Part shown: positions 39,977 to 49,227 of the stretch, one piece after another | Numbering within the stretch: position 1 is the first letter of the stretch | How the letters are laid out: each line of letters begins with the position of its first letter | Source of the DNA: Aliidiomarina taiwanensis | GTDB taxonomy: Bacteria; Pseudomonadota; Gammaproteobacteria; Enterobacterales; Alteromonadaceae | Assembly (NCBI RefSeq): GCF_003987015.1 | Contig: NZ_PIPQ01000002.1 | Coordinates: forward strand, 419,588 to 483,587 | Length of the DNA stretch: 64,000 bases | Direction: 5' to 3' | The notes under the pieces: generated by a model | Told to the model about the DNA's origin: nothing | The model's input: only the letters and a program-made list of their open reading frames with translations | Database searches by the model: none | Position numbers and translations under genes: made by a program

Positions 39977-40222
39977 TTACGCTTTTAAGTTTAACCAGGT
40001 GGCAAACGAAATAAGCTCCGCAATAATCACATAGACTTCGCGGGGTATTTCTTCCCCAACATCCAGCTTGGCTAAAAAGTTGGCCAGCTCTGGGTCTTCA
40101 TGCACCAGAACACCTGCGTCTTTCGCCGCAGCAATAATTTCCTCCGCCAGCTCTTCAAAGCCACGCGACACCACTTTGGGCGCATCCGTGCCGTCGTATT
40201 TTAAGCCAATCGCTTTTTTCAT
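39977..40222 (-). CDS. FlhB C-terminal-domain-like protein (FhlB)
   Basis: 81 residues, corresponding to only the cytoplasmic autocleavage domain of FlhB/YscU export switch proteins: A-I-G-L-K-Y-D-G-T-D-A-P-K-V-V near the start, then A-G-V-L-V-H-E-D-P-E-L-A and V-G-E-E-I-P-R-E-V-Y-V-I-I-A-E-L. The N-P-T-H cleavage motif is absent. Stand-alone FlhB tails (FhlB, FlhX) occur in several bacteria and can substitute for the FlhB tail. It overlaps the upstream FliK-like gene by 4 bases, pairing the two partners of the hook-length switch. Confidence 0.85.
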   Translation of the reverse strand: MKKAIGLKYDGTDAPKVVSRGFEELAEEIIAAAKDAGVLVHEDPELANFLAKLDVGEEIPREVYVIIAELISFATWLNLKA

Positions 40223-41244
40223 ACGCGCACCCGTACCAGCTGGTTTGGCTCAGGTGCCAGAGTAGCGGGAATACGGCCCGTCTGTACCTCTAGGTTATGC
40301 ACCTGCACTTCATTGGCCACCAACTGTTGTTGCAGCCGCGCGGTTTTGCTGCTTAGCCAACGGCTGGCCGCGTCGTTGTCCGTGTAGAGCATAATGCTGG
40401 CTTGCTCTCCGTTCCAGCGCACCCGCGCCAAAATAGGCCCAATCCGGGTCAGCTGCAAGCGCATGGACAGCAGCCAAATATCGCGGGCGTCTTGCTGCTC
40501 TTTCGTTTGCTGTTGGCGGCGCTTGAGTAAAAGCTCCAAGGTGCGCTTTTCTTCGCCCACTTGCCAGGGCAGGGTTAAGTAATAATCAGGCTCATTGCGG
40601 GCGGAAGAATCCGCATACACCACTTGGCTAAGCCGCACATGCTGCAGAGCACCTTGCAAGTCCCGCAGCATGGGGCTCAAGGCGGCTAAAGTCGTCGCAT
40701 TCGGCGCTTGCCCAAATAACTGAGTGAACGCCTGGGTTAGTAGGCTGCCTAAACGGCCTTGTCCGGCGTGTGGCCGCAGCATCAGCAGCAATAAGGGCAG
40801 GGCTTGCTGTAGCCATAAACCAGCGCCTGGGCTTTGAGTGGTTTGCGCCTGTGGCGCTTGCAATAAAGCCGCGGCCGGATTCAAACGAAACCAAGCACTG
40901 ACCAAAGCCGGAGTCACCTTTGGCTGCTCTGCGGCTGAGGAAGCTTGCTGCACCAGGGCCTGAATATGCGCGCGCAATTGCGGCGGTAAATCCGTGTTGT
41001 CTTTCAATGCCAGTAGGCTGTGCAGCAGGGCCGTAGGTGTTTGTGCCTGAGCCACTATTTGCCGCAAGGCCGGCGGGAGTTGCAAGGACAGGCTCGATGC
41101 CAAAGAATGGCCCGCAGCTGCACTTGGGCTATAGCTTCCCGTGGTGGTTGCCGCCGCAGCCCCCGTGGTTAGCAAGCTACTCGGCGGTGCTTGCAATAGC
41201 TGCCGCAAAAGGGCCTGCGCTTGTCCGCTTGAAAGTTTGTCCAT
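40219..41244 (-). CDS. FliK-like flagellar hook-length control domain protein
   Basis: 341 residues, Ala/Gln/Leu-rich and low in complexity for the first 220, then a C-terminal region (about 230-330) with W-L-L-S-M-R-L-Q-L-T-R-I-G-P-I-L-A-R-V and an R-W-N-G-E-Q-A-S-I-M-L-Y strand, as in the Flg_hook domain of FliK. It is encoded opposite to the chemotaxis operon and divergent from ccmA, and is co-translated with the FhlB-like gene. The main fliK would be expected elsewhere with the hook-basal body genes, so this may be a second system. Confidence 0.78.
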   Translation of the reverse strand: MDKLSSGQAQALLRQLLQAPPSSLLTTGAAAATTTGSYSPSAAAGHSLASSLSLQLPPALRQIVAQAQTPTALLHSLLALKDNTDLPPQLRAHIQALVQQASSAAEQPKVTPALVSAWFRLNPAAALLQAPQAQTTQSPGAGLWLQQALPLLLLMLRPHAGQGRLGSLLTQAFTQLFGQAPNATTLAALSPMLRDLQGALQHVRLSQVVYADSSARNEPDYYLTLPWQVGEEKRTLELLLKRRQQQTKEQQDARDIWLLSMRLQLTRIGPILARVRWNGEQASIMLYTDNDAASRWLSSKTARLQQQLVANEVQVHNLEVQTGRIPATLAPEPNQLVRVRV

Positions 41245-41341
41245 AACAGCACTATACCCGCATTTTGAACGGTCGCAACAGGTAGGTATTTCGTGTTAAT
41301 ATGCACTTCATCTAAAGTAGTTAACCCAAGAGGCACTCAGC

Positions 41342-41968
41342 GTGTTGTTAGAGGCGAATGGTGTAGTATCTGTCCGTGGCGAACGAACCCTGTTCAATGG
41401 CCTCAACTTAGCTGTTGAGCCGGGCCAGCTATGGCAGGTGCAAGGCCCAAATGGCGCCGGCAAGTCAAGCTTCCTTCGCATTCTCGCTGGGCTATTACCC
41501 GCCCAAGCAGGGCAGGTGCATTTTCGCGGCCAGTCTATTGCCGACGTCAGCAGCCAATACCATAGTGAACTGCTGTTTATTGGCCATAAAGCCGGCATTA
41601 AACCCGAACTGACGGCTATTGAAAACCTCGAGTTCTATGCGGCCATCCAAGGCCACCCATTAACGGCACCGCCCTATGAATTATTAGAACAGCTGGGCTT
41701 AGTCGGCTTAGAAGACATTCCCGCTCAGCGCTTGTCTGCCGGGCAGCAGCGACGTATTGCCTTAGCCCGCCTGTGGTTAAACTCTGCCAGCCTGTGGATT
41801 CTCGACGAGCCCTTCACCTCACTGGATGTGTCCGGCATCGACTTATTGCATCAAAGGTTTCAGCAACATTTAGCCAGTGGCGGCGCCGTTATTTTGACCT
41901 CGCACCAAGCCTTGAACGACTTACCTGTGCAGGTGCATACTTTGGCGTTGGAGTACCAATTCGAATGA
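41342..41968 (+). CDS. ccmA: Heme export/cytochrome c maturation ATPase CcmA
   Basis: ATP-binding subunit of the CcmAB(CD) complex that releases holo-CcmE. 208 residues with G-P-N-G-A-G-K-S-S (Walker A), L-S-A-G-Q-Q-R-R-I-A-L-A-R-L (signature) and W-I-L-D-E-P-F-T-S-L-D (Walker B). It begins at GTG with GAGG nine bases upstream. First of a nine-gene ccm operon in the standard order A-I, with most genes overlapping. Confidence 0.96.
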   Translation: MLLEANGVVSVRGERTLFNGLNLAVEPGQLWQVQGPNGAGKSSFLRILAGLLPAQAGQVHFRGQSIADVSSQYHSELLFIGHKAGIKPELTAIENLEFYAAIQGHPLTAPPYELLEQLGLVGLEDIPAQRLSAGQQRRIALARLWLNSASLWILDEPFTSLDVSGIDLLHQRFQQHLASGGAVILTSHQALNDLPVQVHTLALEYQFE

Positions 41969-42651
41969 CACCGGCAGTTTCTATTCGTACGCACATGAAA
42001 GCGCTCATACAGCGCGACCTGCGTGTGGCCATGCGACAGCGCAGCGACTTACTCAACCCCATTATCTTTTTATTGGTGGTGGTGACCTTGTTCCCGCTAG
42101 GGGTTGGCCCCGAAATGAATATGCTCGCCCGCATCGCCCCCGGCGTTATTTGGGTGTCGGCGCTGTTGTCCGCCTTACTGGGCTTAGAGCGTTTATTTCG
42201 CGACGACTTTCGTGACGGCGCCTTAGAACAAATGCTGCTAATGCCACTGGCAGTGGAATGGGCTGTATTAGCCAAAATAGCCGTGCATTGGTTACTGACC
42301 GCCGTGCCTTTACTGGTGCTTGCGCCCTTATTGGCCTTGCTATTAAACTTACCCGGCGAAGCCTGGGGTGCTTTGTGGTTGAGTCTTTTACTGGGTACGC
42401 CCGTATTAAGTAGTATTGGCGCTGTGGGCGTGGCCTTAACTGTGAGTTTAAATAAAGGCGGAGCGCTGCTGAGTTTGTTACTATTGCCTTTGTTAATTCC
42501 ATTACTTATTTTCGCAACGGCCGCTGTTGAAACGGCAGCCAATGGTTTGTCACCGGCTGGGCCGTTAGCACTAATGGGTGCCATCACTGTGTTGGCCGTT
42601 GTTTTATCACCTTATGCTGTGCATGCAGCTTTACGAGTGAGTGTAAATTAA
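41965..42651 (+). CDS. ccmB: Heme exporter membrane protein CcmB
   Basis: Membrane partner of CcmA. 228 residues, six membrane segments, with R-D-L-R-V-A-M-R-Q-R-S-D-L-L-N-P at the N-terminus and L-F-R-D-D-F-R-D-G-A-L-E-Q, typical of CcmB. The ATG at 41965 overlaps the ccmA stop (ATGA); the longer open frame from 41773 lies within ccmA. Confidence 0.96.
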   Translation: MTPAVSIRTHMKALIQRDLRVAMRQRSDLLNPIIFLLVVVTLFPLGVGPEMNMLARIAPGVIWVSALLSALLGLERLFRDDFRDGALEQMLLMPLAVEWAVLAKIAVHWLLTAVPLLVLAPLLALLLNLPGEAWGALWLSLLLGTPVLSSIGAVGVALTVSLNKGGALLSLLLLPLLIPLLIFATAAVETAANGLSPAGPLALMGAITVLAVVLSPYAVHAALRVSVN

Positions 42652-42652
42652 T

Positions 42653-43408
42653 ATGTGGCGTTGGTTACACCCTTATGCAAAGCCGGAAGCAACCTATCGG
42701 CTGAACCAAAAATTACTGCCCTGGTTTGCTGTGCCTGGCATTCTGTTATTAGTTATTGGCATGGTCTGGGCTCTCTTGTTTGCCCCCGCTGACTATCAGC
42801 AAGGGGAAAGTTACCGCATTATTTTTGTGCACGTACCAGCTGCATTCTGGTCCATGGGCTTTTATATGGGCATGGCCATCGCCGCCTTAAGCGCTGTGGT
42901 GTGGCAAATACGTACGGCGGAATGGGCCATTCTGGCCATTGCACCCATAGGGGCTGTGCTCACCTTTATTTCCTTATTCACCGGCGCTGTCTGGGGCAAG
43001 CCCATGTGGGGTACTTGGTGGGAATGGGACGCACGCCTCACCGCTCAGCTTATTTTGTTCTTCTTGTACTTAGGCGTTCTGGCCTTGTACGCCGCCTTTG
43101 AAGACGAACGTACCGGCGCGAAAGCAGCCGGCATTCTCACCCTTATTGGGACTGTGAATATCCCTATCATTCACTACTCCGTCTACTGGTGGAACACCCT
43201 GCATCAGCAGTCCACCATTAGTAAAGCCATTACCCGCTTGGAAAAGCCCAGCATGGCTCCGGAAATGCTGTGGCCCTTAGTGGTATGTATTTTCGCCTTT
43301 ATGCTGGTCGCCAGCGCCCTGGTGCTTCTGCGTTTAAACAATGAAATTCTGAAGCGGGAAGTACGCAGGCCCTGGGCACAGGCAGAATTATTAGAGGAGA
43401 AGCACTAA
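42653..43408 (+). CDS. ccmC: Heme handling protein CcmC
   Basis: Presents periplasmic heme to CcmE. 251 residues, six membrane segments and the WWD domain with W-G-T-W-W-E-W-D-A-R-L-T, plus the H-V-P-A-A-F-W and H-Y-S-V-Y-W-W-N heme-ligand histidine regions. One base after ccmB. Confidence 0.97.
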   Translation: MWRWLHPYAKPEATYRLNQKLLPWFAVPGILLLVIGMVWALLFAPADYQQGESYRIIFVHVPAAFWSMGFYMGMAIAALSAVVWQIRTAEWAILAIAPIGAVLTFISLFTGAVWGKPMWGTWWEWDARLTAQLILFFLYLGVLALYAAFEDERTGAKAAGILTLIGTVNIPIIHYSVYWWNTLHQQSTISKAITRLEKPSMAPEMLWPLVVCIFAFMLVASALVLLRLNNEILKREVRRPWAQAELLEEKH

Positions 43409-43611
43409 TGCAGTTCGACAGTTTTAGTAGCTTCATTGCCATGGGCGGCTATGGCATGTACGTTTGGTCTTCCATGTTGGTCACCTTTATTGGCTTAGGT
43501 GCGCTGGCGATCGAGGCCAAGTGGGTACGCCGCACTTTAAAACGAGAAGCTCAAGCCCAACAAGCACGAGCACAACGCATTCAGCGCGCTAAACGCGCTT
43601 CAACGCAGTAG
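43408..43611 (+). CDS. ccmD: Cytochrome c maturation small membrane protein CcmD
   Basis: 67 residues: a membrane segment (M-G-G-Y-G-M-Y-V-W-S-S then hydrophobic) followed by a basic, Gln/Ala-rich cytoplasmic tail, as usual for CcmD, which helps release heme-loaded CcmE from CcmABC. Overlaps the ccmC stop by one base. Confidence 0.92.
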   Translation: MQFDSFSSFIAMGGYGMYVWSSMLVTFIGLGALAIEAKWVRRTLKREAQAQQARAQRIQRAKRASTQ

Positions 43612-43620
43612 AACATAACC

Positions 43621-44121
43621 ATGAATCCAAGACGTAAAAAACGACTCACCATTACCTTAAGTATTGTCGGGGCCGTTGCTATCGCCACCGGGTTAATGCT
43701 GTACGCCCTGTCGCAAAACATCGACTTGTTTTACACCCCCACGGAAATAGTGGAAGGCAAAGGGGCTGAGAAAACCCTGCCAGAAATTGGCCAACGCTTG
43801 CGTGTGGGCGGGCTGGTGGTTCCCGGCTCCGTGGTGCGCAACGACGAAAGCCTGTACGTGGCTTTTCATTTGGTGGGCAGTGGCGAAGCAGAAGTCATTG
43901 TGGAATACGAAGGCGTTCTGCCCGACTTATTCCGCGAAGGGCAGGGCATTGTGGCCCAGGGCACGCTGGTCGAGCCCAACCGCATTGTGGCCACAGAAGT
44001 CTTGGCCCGCCACGACGAAGAATACATGCCGCCGGGGCTTGCGAAAGAACTTAAAGGCATCGAGCATGTGCCGCCGTCGCAGCAAAAATACAATAACGCC
44101 GGCAATGGAGGCGCATTATGA
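43621..44121 (+). CDS. ccmE: Heme chaperone CcmE
   Basis: Periplasmic, membrane-anchored heme chaperone. 166 residues with an N-terminal anchor helix, an OB-fold ([11 protein letters not shown]) and the heme-binding H-D-E-E-Y motif in [11 protein letters not shown], where the His binds heme covalently. Overlaps ccmF by 4 bases. Confidence 0.97.
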   Translation: MNPRRKKRLTITLSIVGAVAIATGLMLYALSQNIDLFYTPTEIVEGKGAEKTLPEIGQRLRVGGLVVPGSVVRNDESLYVAFHLVGSGEAEVIVEYEGVLPDLFREGQGIVAQGTLVEPNRIVATEVLARHDEEYMPPGLAKELKGIEHVPPSQQKYNNAGNGGAL

Positions 44122-46082
44122 TCGCTGAAATCGGTCATTTTTCGCTAGCGCTGGCCTTTGCTTTCTCGTTACTGTTGGCCATTGTTCCTATGGTCGGGGC
44201 GTACCGCGGGCACGGCGGTTACATGGCGTTGGCGCGTCCGCTCACCTATGGCATGTTCATTTTTACCGCCATTTCCTACATAGCACTTACCACAGGCTTT
44301 CTCACGGGTGACTTTTCCATTGTCTATGTGGCCAATAACTCCAGCACGCTGCTGCCTTGGTACTACCGCATTACCGCCGTGTGGGGCTCCCATGAAGGGT
44401 CCTTCTTGTTGTGGATGCTGGTGCAAGCCGGCTGGGCTGCGGCCTTAGCCTTATACTCCACCCGTTTGCCCCTGACCTTTGCTGCCCGCGTGTTGGCTGT
44501 TATGGGAATCATCGGTGTGGGCTTCTACCTATTTATGTTGCTTACCTCGAACCCCTTCGATCGCACCTTGCCGCTCATCCCCATTGACGGCCGCGATATG
44601 AACCCACTGCTACAAGACCCCGGCATGATCATTCACCCGCCGCTCTTGTACTTTGGCTATGTGGGCTTGTCTGTGGCTTTTTCCTTTGCCATCGCCGCCT
44701 TATTAGGTGGTCGGCTCGACTCCGCCTGGGCCCGGTGGTCGCGCCCCTGGACCTTAGCCGCGTGGATTTTCCTGACCTTGGGTATTATGGTGGGCAGTTG
44801 GTGGGCTTACTACGAACTCGGTTGGGGCGGCTGGTGGTTCTGGGACCCAGTGGAAAACGCCAGCTTTATGCCGTGGCTCATTGCCACCGCCCTGATTCAC
44901 TCGCTGGCGGTTACCGAAAAGCGCGGTACCTTTAAGTCGTGGACTGTGCTGCTAGCCATTTCCGGCTTTAGCTTAAGCTTGCTCGGCACCTTCTTGGTGC
45001 GCTCCGGCGTGTTGGTGTCGGTGCATTCCTTTGCCGCCGATCCAAAACGCGGACTGTTCTTACTCGGTTTCTTAGCCGTGGTGATTATCGGCTCCTTGGT
45101 GTTGTATGCCTTACGGGCTTCGAAAGTAGTCAGTCATACCCGCTATGAGTTGTTTTCACGGGAAGTCATGCTGCTGATTAACAACGTGCTGCTTGTTACC
45201 GCCACTGTGGTGGTGTTGGTGGGCACCTTATTACCCCTAGTACACCAGCAGCTTGGTTTAGGCTCCGTGTCCATTGGTGAACCTTTCTTTAACTCGGTGT
45301 TTTTCTGGCTCATTATTCCTTTTGTGGTGGTCATTGGTATTGCCCCCATGGTGCGCTGGCGCCGTCAAAAAATGGCCGAATTAGCTAAGCCATTATTCTT
45401 GGCTCTGGTACTCGCCGTGGCCATTGGCATAGCCCTGCCAGTTATTTTTGCCGACTACGTGGCAGGCTTAGCCGTTATCGGGTTAATTATGGCCGCGTGG
45501 ATTGCCATCACCACAGTGCAAGAGCTGCGCTTACGCATTGCCAGCCGCGAACAAAAACTACCGGCACTGGTGAAACTGGGGCGTAGCCACTGGGGCATGG
45601 TGTTTGGTCATGTGGGCTTTGCCGTGGTTATTATCGGTATTGCCCTGGTGCAAAACTATGAAGTAGAGCGCACCGTGCGCATGGCCGAAGGCGACACCTT
45701 TGTGCAAGCGCCTTACAGCTTTACCTTTAAGCATTTAAACCACCGGGAAGGCTCGAACTGGGTAAGCGACGCCGCCACCTTTGAAATTGCTCGCAACGGC
45801 AAGGTCATTGGCAGCGTGGTCAGCGAAAAGCGCATGTACACCATACAGCGCCAAGTGCAAACCCAAACCGGGCTGCAAGTAAACCCACTGCGCGACTTAT
45901 ATATCGCCATGGGGGAACAACTCAGCGACGGTAGTTGGGCCGTGCGCATTCAAGTGAAGCCCTTCGTGCGTTGGATCTGGTTCGGCGGCGTGTTAATGGC
46001 CATTGGTGGGCTCTTGTCCATGACCGACAAACGTTACCGCCTGAAACGCAAGCAACAAACATTGCAGGAGGCCAGCCTATGA
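44118..46082 (+). CDS. ccmF: Heme lyase CcmF
   Basis: Core of the cytochrome c heme lyase. 654 residues with about 15 membrane segments and the WWD domain ([18 protein letters not shown]) near residue 237. Additional landmarks are G-S-H-E-G-S near residue 95 and H-P-P-L-L-Y near residue 173. Overlaps ccmG by 4 bases. Confidence 0.98.
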   Translation: MIAEIGHFSLALAFAFSLLLAIVPMVGAYRGHGGYMALARPLTYGMFIFTAISYIALTTGFLTGDFSIVYVANNSSTLLPWYYRITAVWGSHEGSFLLWMLVQAGWAAALALYSTRLPLTFAARVLAVMGIIGVGFYLFMLLTSNPFDRTLPLIPIDGRDMNPLLQDPGMIIHPPLLYFGYVGLSVAFSFAIAALLGGRLDSAWARWSRPWTLAAWIFLTLGIMVGSWWAYYELGWGGWWFWDPVENASFMPWLIATALIHSLAVTEKRGTFKSWTVLLAISGFSLSLLGTFLVRSGVLVSVHSFAADPKRGLFLLGFLAVVIIGSLVLYALRASKVVSHTRYELFSREVMLLINNVLLVTATVVVLVGTLLPLVHQQLGLGSVSIGEPFFNSVFFWLIIPFVVVIGIAPMVRWRRQKMAELAKPLFLALVLAVAIGIALPVIFADYVAGLAVIGLIMAAWIAITTVQELRLRIASREQKLPALVKLGRSHWGMVFGHVGFAVVIIGIALVQNYEVERTVRMAEGDTFVQAPYSFTFKHLNHREGSNWVSDAATFEIARNGKVIGSVVSEKRMYTIQRQVQTQTGLQVNPLRDLYIAMGEQLSDGSWAVRIQVKPFVRWIWFGGVLMAIGGLLSMTDKRYRLKRKQQTLQEASL

Positions 46083-46627
46083 ACAGCAAACTCCGGCTCA
46101 TGTTATTTTTAAGCCCGCTGCTTCTGTTTGTGGTGCTGGGTGGCTTTTTGGTGGGCGGTTTGTTTTCCGACCCCACCAAACTCGACTCGGCTTTAGTGGG
46201 CAAACCTGTGCCCAACTTTGAGCTACCGGACTTATACAACCCCGACCGCAGCCACACCCAAAGCATTGTCGGTGGCAAGCCCATGCTCATTAACGTGTGG
46301 GCTACTTGGTGTCCCACCTGTTATCAAGAGCATTCCTTCTTAAACCAACTCCTAGCGGAAGAAGACATTTACATTATTGGGCTCAACTATAAAGACGACA
46401 GCCGCGCTGCAGCCGTGAATTGGCTGCAACAGTTGGGCGACCCGTACCAGATTAATTTATTCGACCAAAGTGGCCTGCTTACGTTGGACCTAGGCGTGTA
46501 TGGTGCTCCGGAAACCTTTGTAGTCGACGCCCAAGGCATTATTCGCTACCGCCATGTGGGCGACCTAAATGAACGGGTCTGGCACGAAACGGTCGGGCCT
46601 ATCTATTACAGTTTGTTCGAGCAATAA
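46079..46627 (+). CDS. ccmG: Thioredoxin-like cytochrome c maturation protein CcmG (DsbE)
   Basis: Membrane-anchored periplasmic thioredoxin that reduces apocytochrome c cysteines. 182 residues with an N-terminal membrane helix, the W-A-T-W-C-P-T-C active site and the conserved Y-G-A-P-E-T-F-V-V-D segment. The ATG at 46079 (overlapping the ccmF stop) is chosen over a longer frame starting inside ccmF. Confidence 0.97.
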   Translation: MNSKLRLMLFLSPLLLFVVLGGFLVGGLFSDPTKLDSALVGKPVPNFELPDLYNPDRSHTQSIVGGKPMLINVWATWCPTCYQEHSFLNQLLAEEDIYIIGLNYKDDSRAAAVNWLQQLGDPYQINLFDQSGLLTLDLGVYGAPETFVVDAQGIIRYRHVGDLNERVWHETVGPIYYSLFEQ

Positions 46628-46639
46628 ATGGGGGCTGCC

Positions 46640-47131
46640 ATGAAACAGTTTGTAGGAATGCTTAGCTTGGTGCTCACCCTGTGCGTGGCTGCTGTGCTAA
46701 CGCCAACCACAGCGTACGGGCAAGGCGAATACTACGCTTTTGAAACAGCCCAGCAAGAAGCCTTGTACAACCGGCTCACCAAAGAGTTGCGCTGCCCGAA
46801 GTGCCAAAACCAAACCATTGCCGACTCGGACGCGCCCTTAGCCGCAGATATGCGGAAAAAAGTGCATGAAATGGTGCTGGCTGGCGACACCTACGAAGGC
46901 GTCATCAGCTTTATGAAAGTGCGCTACGGCGACTTTGTGCACTATAAGCCGCCTGTGAAAGCCAGTACACTTATACTCTGGATAGCACCTGCGGTTGCTG
47001 TGGTTCTCGGTGCACTGTTTATTTTGGTGCAAGTACGCACCCAACGCAAAGGCGACGTGGAACTCACCGCCGAAGAAGAAGCGCAGCTTGCCAAGGTATT
47101 AGGCGAGCACACGCAAAAAGGACAAAAATAA
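46640..47131 (+). CDS. ccmH: Cytochrome c maturation protein CcmH
   Basis: Thiol-disulfide partner that reduces apocytochrome c before heme attachment. 163 residues: signal peptide (to about A-Y-G), the L-R-C-P-K-C-Q-N active site, then one membrane helix near residue 110. I prefer the ATG at 46640, which has GGGGG 5 bases upstream, over the ATG at 46628, which directly follows the ccmG stop without a ribosome site. Confidence 0.95.
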   Translation: MKQFVGMLSLVLTLCVAAVLTPTTAYGQGEYYAFETAQQEALYNRLTKELRCPKCQNQTIADSDAPLAADMRKKVHEMVLAGDTYEGVISFMKVRYGDFVHYKPPVKASTLILWIAPAVAVVLGALFILVQVRTQRKGDVELTAEEEAQLAKVLGEHTQKGQK

Positions 47132-47134
47132 CTT

Positions 47135-48334
47135 ATGTGGTACCTCGCATTAGCTCTGTTAGCGGTTTTCGCCGTAGTCATTTTACTGTTAGCCCGTCGC
47201 CAGCAGTTGTCTACCTTGTCCACCTTGCACGCGAACAAGGCCGTGTACGAGTCACGCTTACAAGAGCTAGACGAAGACAAAGCCCAAGGCTTATTAAACG
47301 ACAAAGACCTCGCCAATGCTCAACGGGAACTGAAAAAAACCTTTGTTACCGACGTACACAACCCTGACGAAGAAGTACGCATGCAGCCCGCCCGCATTAC
47401 CTGGGTGGCGCTGCTGGCCTTAGTGGCGGCTACGGCTTTGTATGTCTGGGGCGGCTCTTGGCAACAACAGCAACAAGCGGACACCGCCCTTGCCGAGCTC
47501 GAGCAGCGAAGTGCGCGCTTACTTAATAATGCCAATGTGCAGCCAGACGCAGAAGAAATGATGCTATTCGCTTTGGGGTTACGTCAGCGGTTAGCCCAAG
47601 AGCCCAACGCCAGTGCCTGGAGTTTATACGGCCGAATAATGCTGCAAGTGGGCCAGCTCGACGAAGCCCTCGCGGCCTTTGAGCAGTCCCGCAGCATCAC
47701 ACCCAATAGCGTTTCCAACTTAATGTACTACGCCCAAGCCCTTATTCTATCAGGGAGCGACGCAGACCTAGCCAAAGCAGGCAGTTTTGTCGGCGACATT
47801 CTGCGTGAAAATCGCACCAACGTAGAAGCCTTAGGTTTACTCGGGGTCATAGCGTACGAGCGGGGCGACTTTGAACGGGCTGCCCAAGCGTGGGAGATCA
47901 CAGTCCGCTTGCTCGATGAAAGCGACCCGCGCCGCGCGTCGCTGTTATCTTCAATTGAAGATGCCAAAGCCCGCAGCGACGGCTCCGTGCTTACTTTAAC
48001 CGTCAACGTAGACATCAGCGAAGCCATGCGCAACGAACTTGTGTATGGCTCCACTTTGTTTGTGTTCGTGCGCGACCCCGACGGTGGCCGTGCGCCCATT
48101 GCCGTGGCCCGTCGCACCATTAGCGACTTCCCCATAACAGTGACCCTAACCGACGCCGACGCTGTGATGACAGACACCGGCTTGTCCGACGCCGAAAACT
48201 GGCTCATAGGTGCTCGCATTACCCGCAGTGGCACTATTGAAATGCAAAAAGGCGACATGGAAGCCCGGCCTGTGGTCATGGCCGCCGAACCAAACCTGAC
48301 CGTGCCCTTACGTATTACGGAAATTCGCCAATGA
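47135..48334 (+). CDS. ccmI: Cytochrome c maturation TPR protein CcmI
   Basis: Apocytochrome c chaperone. 399 residues with two membrane helices (about 1-20 and 91-110) around a cytoplasmic loop containing the Y-E-S-R-L-Q-E-L-D-E-D segment, then a periplasmic TPR part (A-W-S-L-Y-G-R-I-M-L-Q-V-G-Q-L-D-E-A) and a C-terminal beta domain. Closes the ccm operon; its stop overlaps mlaA by 4 bases. Confidence 0.95.
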   Translation: MWYLALALLAVFAVVILLLARRQQLSTLSTLHANKAVYESRLQELDEDKAQGLLNDKDLANAQRELKKTFVTDVHNPDEEVRMQPARITWVALLALVAATALYVWGGSWQQQQQADTALAELEQRSARLLNNANVQPDAEEMMLFALGLRQRLAQEPNASAWSLYGRIMLQVGQLDEALAAFEQSRSITPNSVSNLMYYAQALILSGSDADLAKAGSFVGDILRENRTNVEALGLLGVIAYERGDFERAAQAWEITVRLLDESDPRRASLLSSIEDAKARSDGSVLTLTVNVDISEAMRNELVYGSTLFVFVRDPDGGRAPIAVARRTISDFPITVTLTDADAVMTDTGLSDAENWLIGARITRSGTIEMQKGDMEARPVVMAAEPNLTVPLRITEIRQ

Positions 48335-49179
48335 TCACGCGAACGGCTCGACTCGGCTTTATGTTGGCGGTCACACTCAGTGTGGCTGCCTGCTCCAGTG
48401 CACCGGACAACCCGGAAAAAAACACAGCGCAAACCAACGAGCCTGAGTTCGACTTTCACGACCCACGGGACCCTTTTGAACAGTTTAACCGCGCTTTTTG
48501 GGACTTAAACCGCGAAACGCTAGACCCATATATCTTATTACCTCTAGCAAATACTTACGAAAAGGTACCAGGCGTATTTCGGCAAGGGTTTTACAACTTC
48601 ACTGACAACCTCGACGAGCCGGTGAGTTTTATTAATAACTTGCTGCAGCTGAAAATGCGCGACGCCAGTGTGAACGTAGGCCGCTTCCTCATGAACACTG
48701 GCTTTGGCTTTCTTGGCTTTTTCGACGTGGCCAGTAGCATTGGTTTGCACGAGCAAAAAGAAAGCTTCGGTGAAACCCTCGCCACCTATGGGGTGCCCGA
48801 CGGCCCTTATATTATGCTGCCTGGCGCTGGCCCTACGGTGCTGATTGACCGCGGCGGCGACGTAGCCGACTCAATTCTTTGGCCCAGCCTTATTTATGGT
48901 CTGCCCTTCACCGTGGCTAAGTACACTTTGCGCGGGCTACAGCAGCGTATTGAGCTAAAACAGCTTGAACCCATGCTGGAAAACTCCATCGACGAATACT
49001 CCTTTGTTCGGGAAACCTATTTTTCCTACTGGAAAGACAAAGTATTTGACGGCAAAGCCCCGCAGCAAGACCTATGGGACGACGAATGGAACGACCCGTG
49101 GGCCAACGAGTGGGATCAGGCTTGGGAAGAAGAATTGCCAAAAGAACAGCCACCTGCCAAGCCTCGGGTTGACGAATAG
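48331..49179 (+). CDS. mlaA: Outer-membrane phospholipid transport lipoprotein MlaA (VacJ)
   Basis: Removes mislocalised phospholipids from the outer leaflet of the outer membrane. 282 residues with a lipoprotein signal ending V-A-A-C (cleaved by the LspA type of peptidase), D-P-F-E-Q-F-N-R-A-F-W and Y-G-V-P-D-G-P-Y-I-M-L-P, diagnostic of MlaA. The C-terminal tail is rich in Trp, Asp and Glu. Translationally coupled to ccmI, although the function is unrelated. Confidence 0.96.
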   Translation: MITRTARLGFMLAVTLSVAACSSAPDNPEKNTAQTNEPEFDFHDPRDPFEQFNRAFWDLNRETLDPYILLPLANTYEKVPGVFRQGFYNFTDNLDEPVSFINNLLQLKMRDASVNVGRFLMNTGFGFLGFFDVASSIGLHEQKESFGETLATYGVPDGPYIMLPGAGPTVLIDRGGDVADSILWPSLIYGLPFTVAKYTLRGLQQRIELKQLEPMLENSIDEYSFVRETYFSYWKDKVFDGKAPQQDLWDDEWNDPWANEWDQAWEEELPKEQPPAKPRVDE

Positions 49180-49227
49180 GGTTCTCTGGTCAATGCTTTC
49201 AAAGAAGGTTAAGCATCGGAGACACCC

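Noticed and set aside
41889..42587. A 232-codon frame antisense to ccmB
   Set aside because: Shadow of a membrane-protein gene; Ser/Thr/Lys-rich without recognisable domain.
47728..48459. A 243-codon frame antisense to ccmI/mlaA
   Set aside because: Shadow frame with Ser/Arg bias crossing two well-supported genes.
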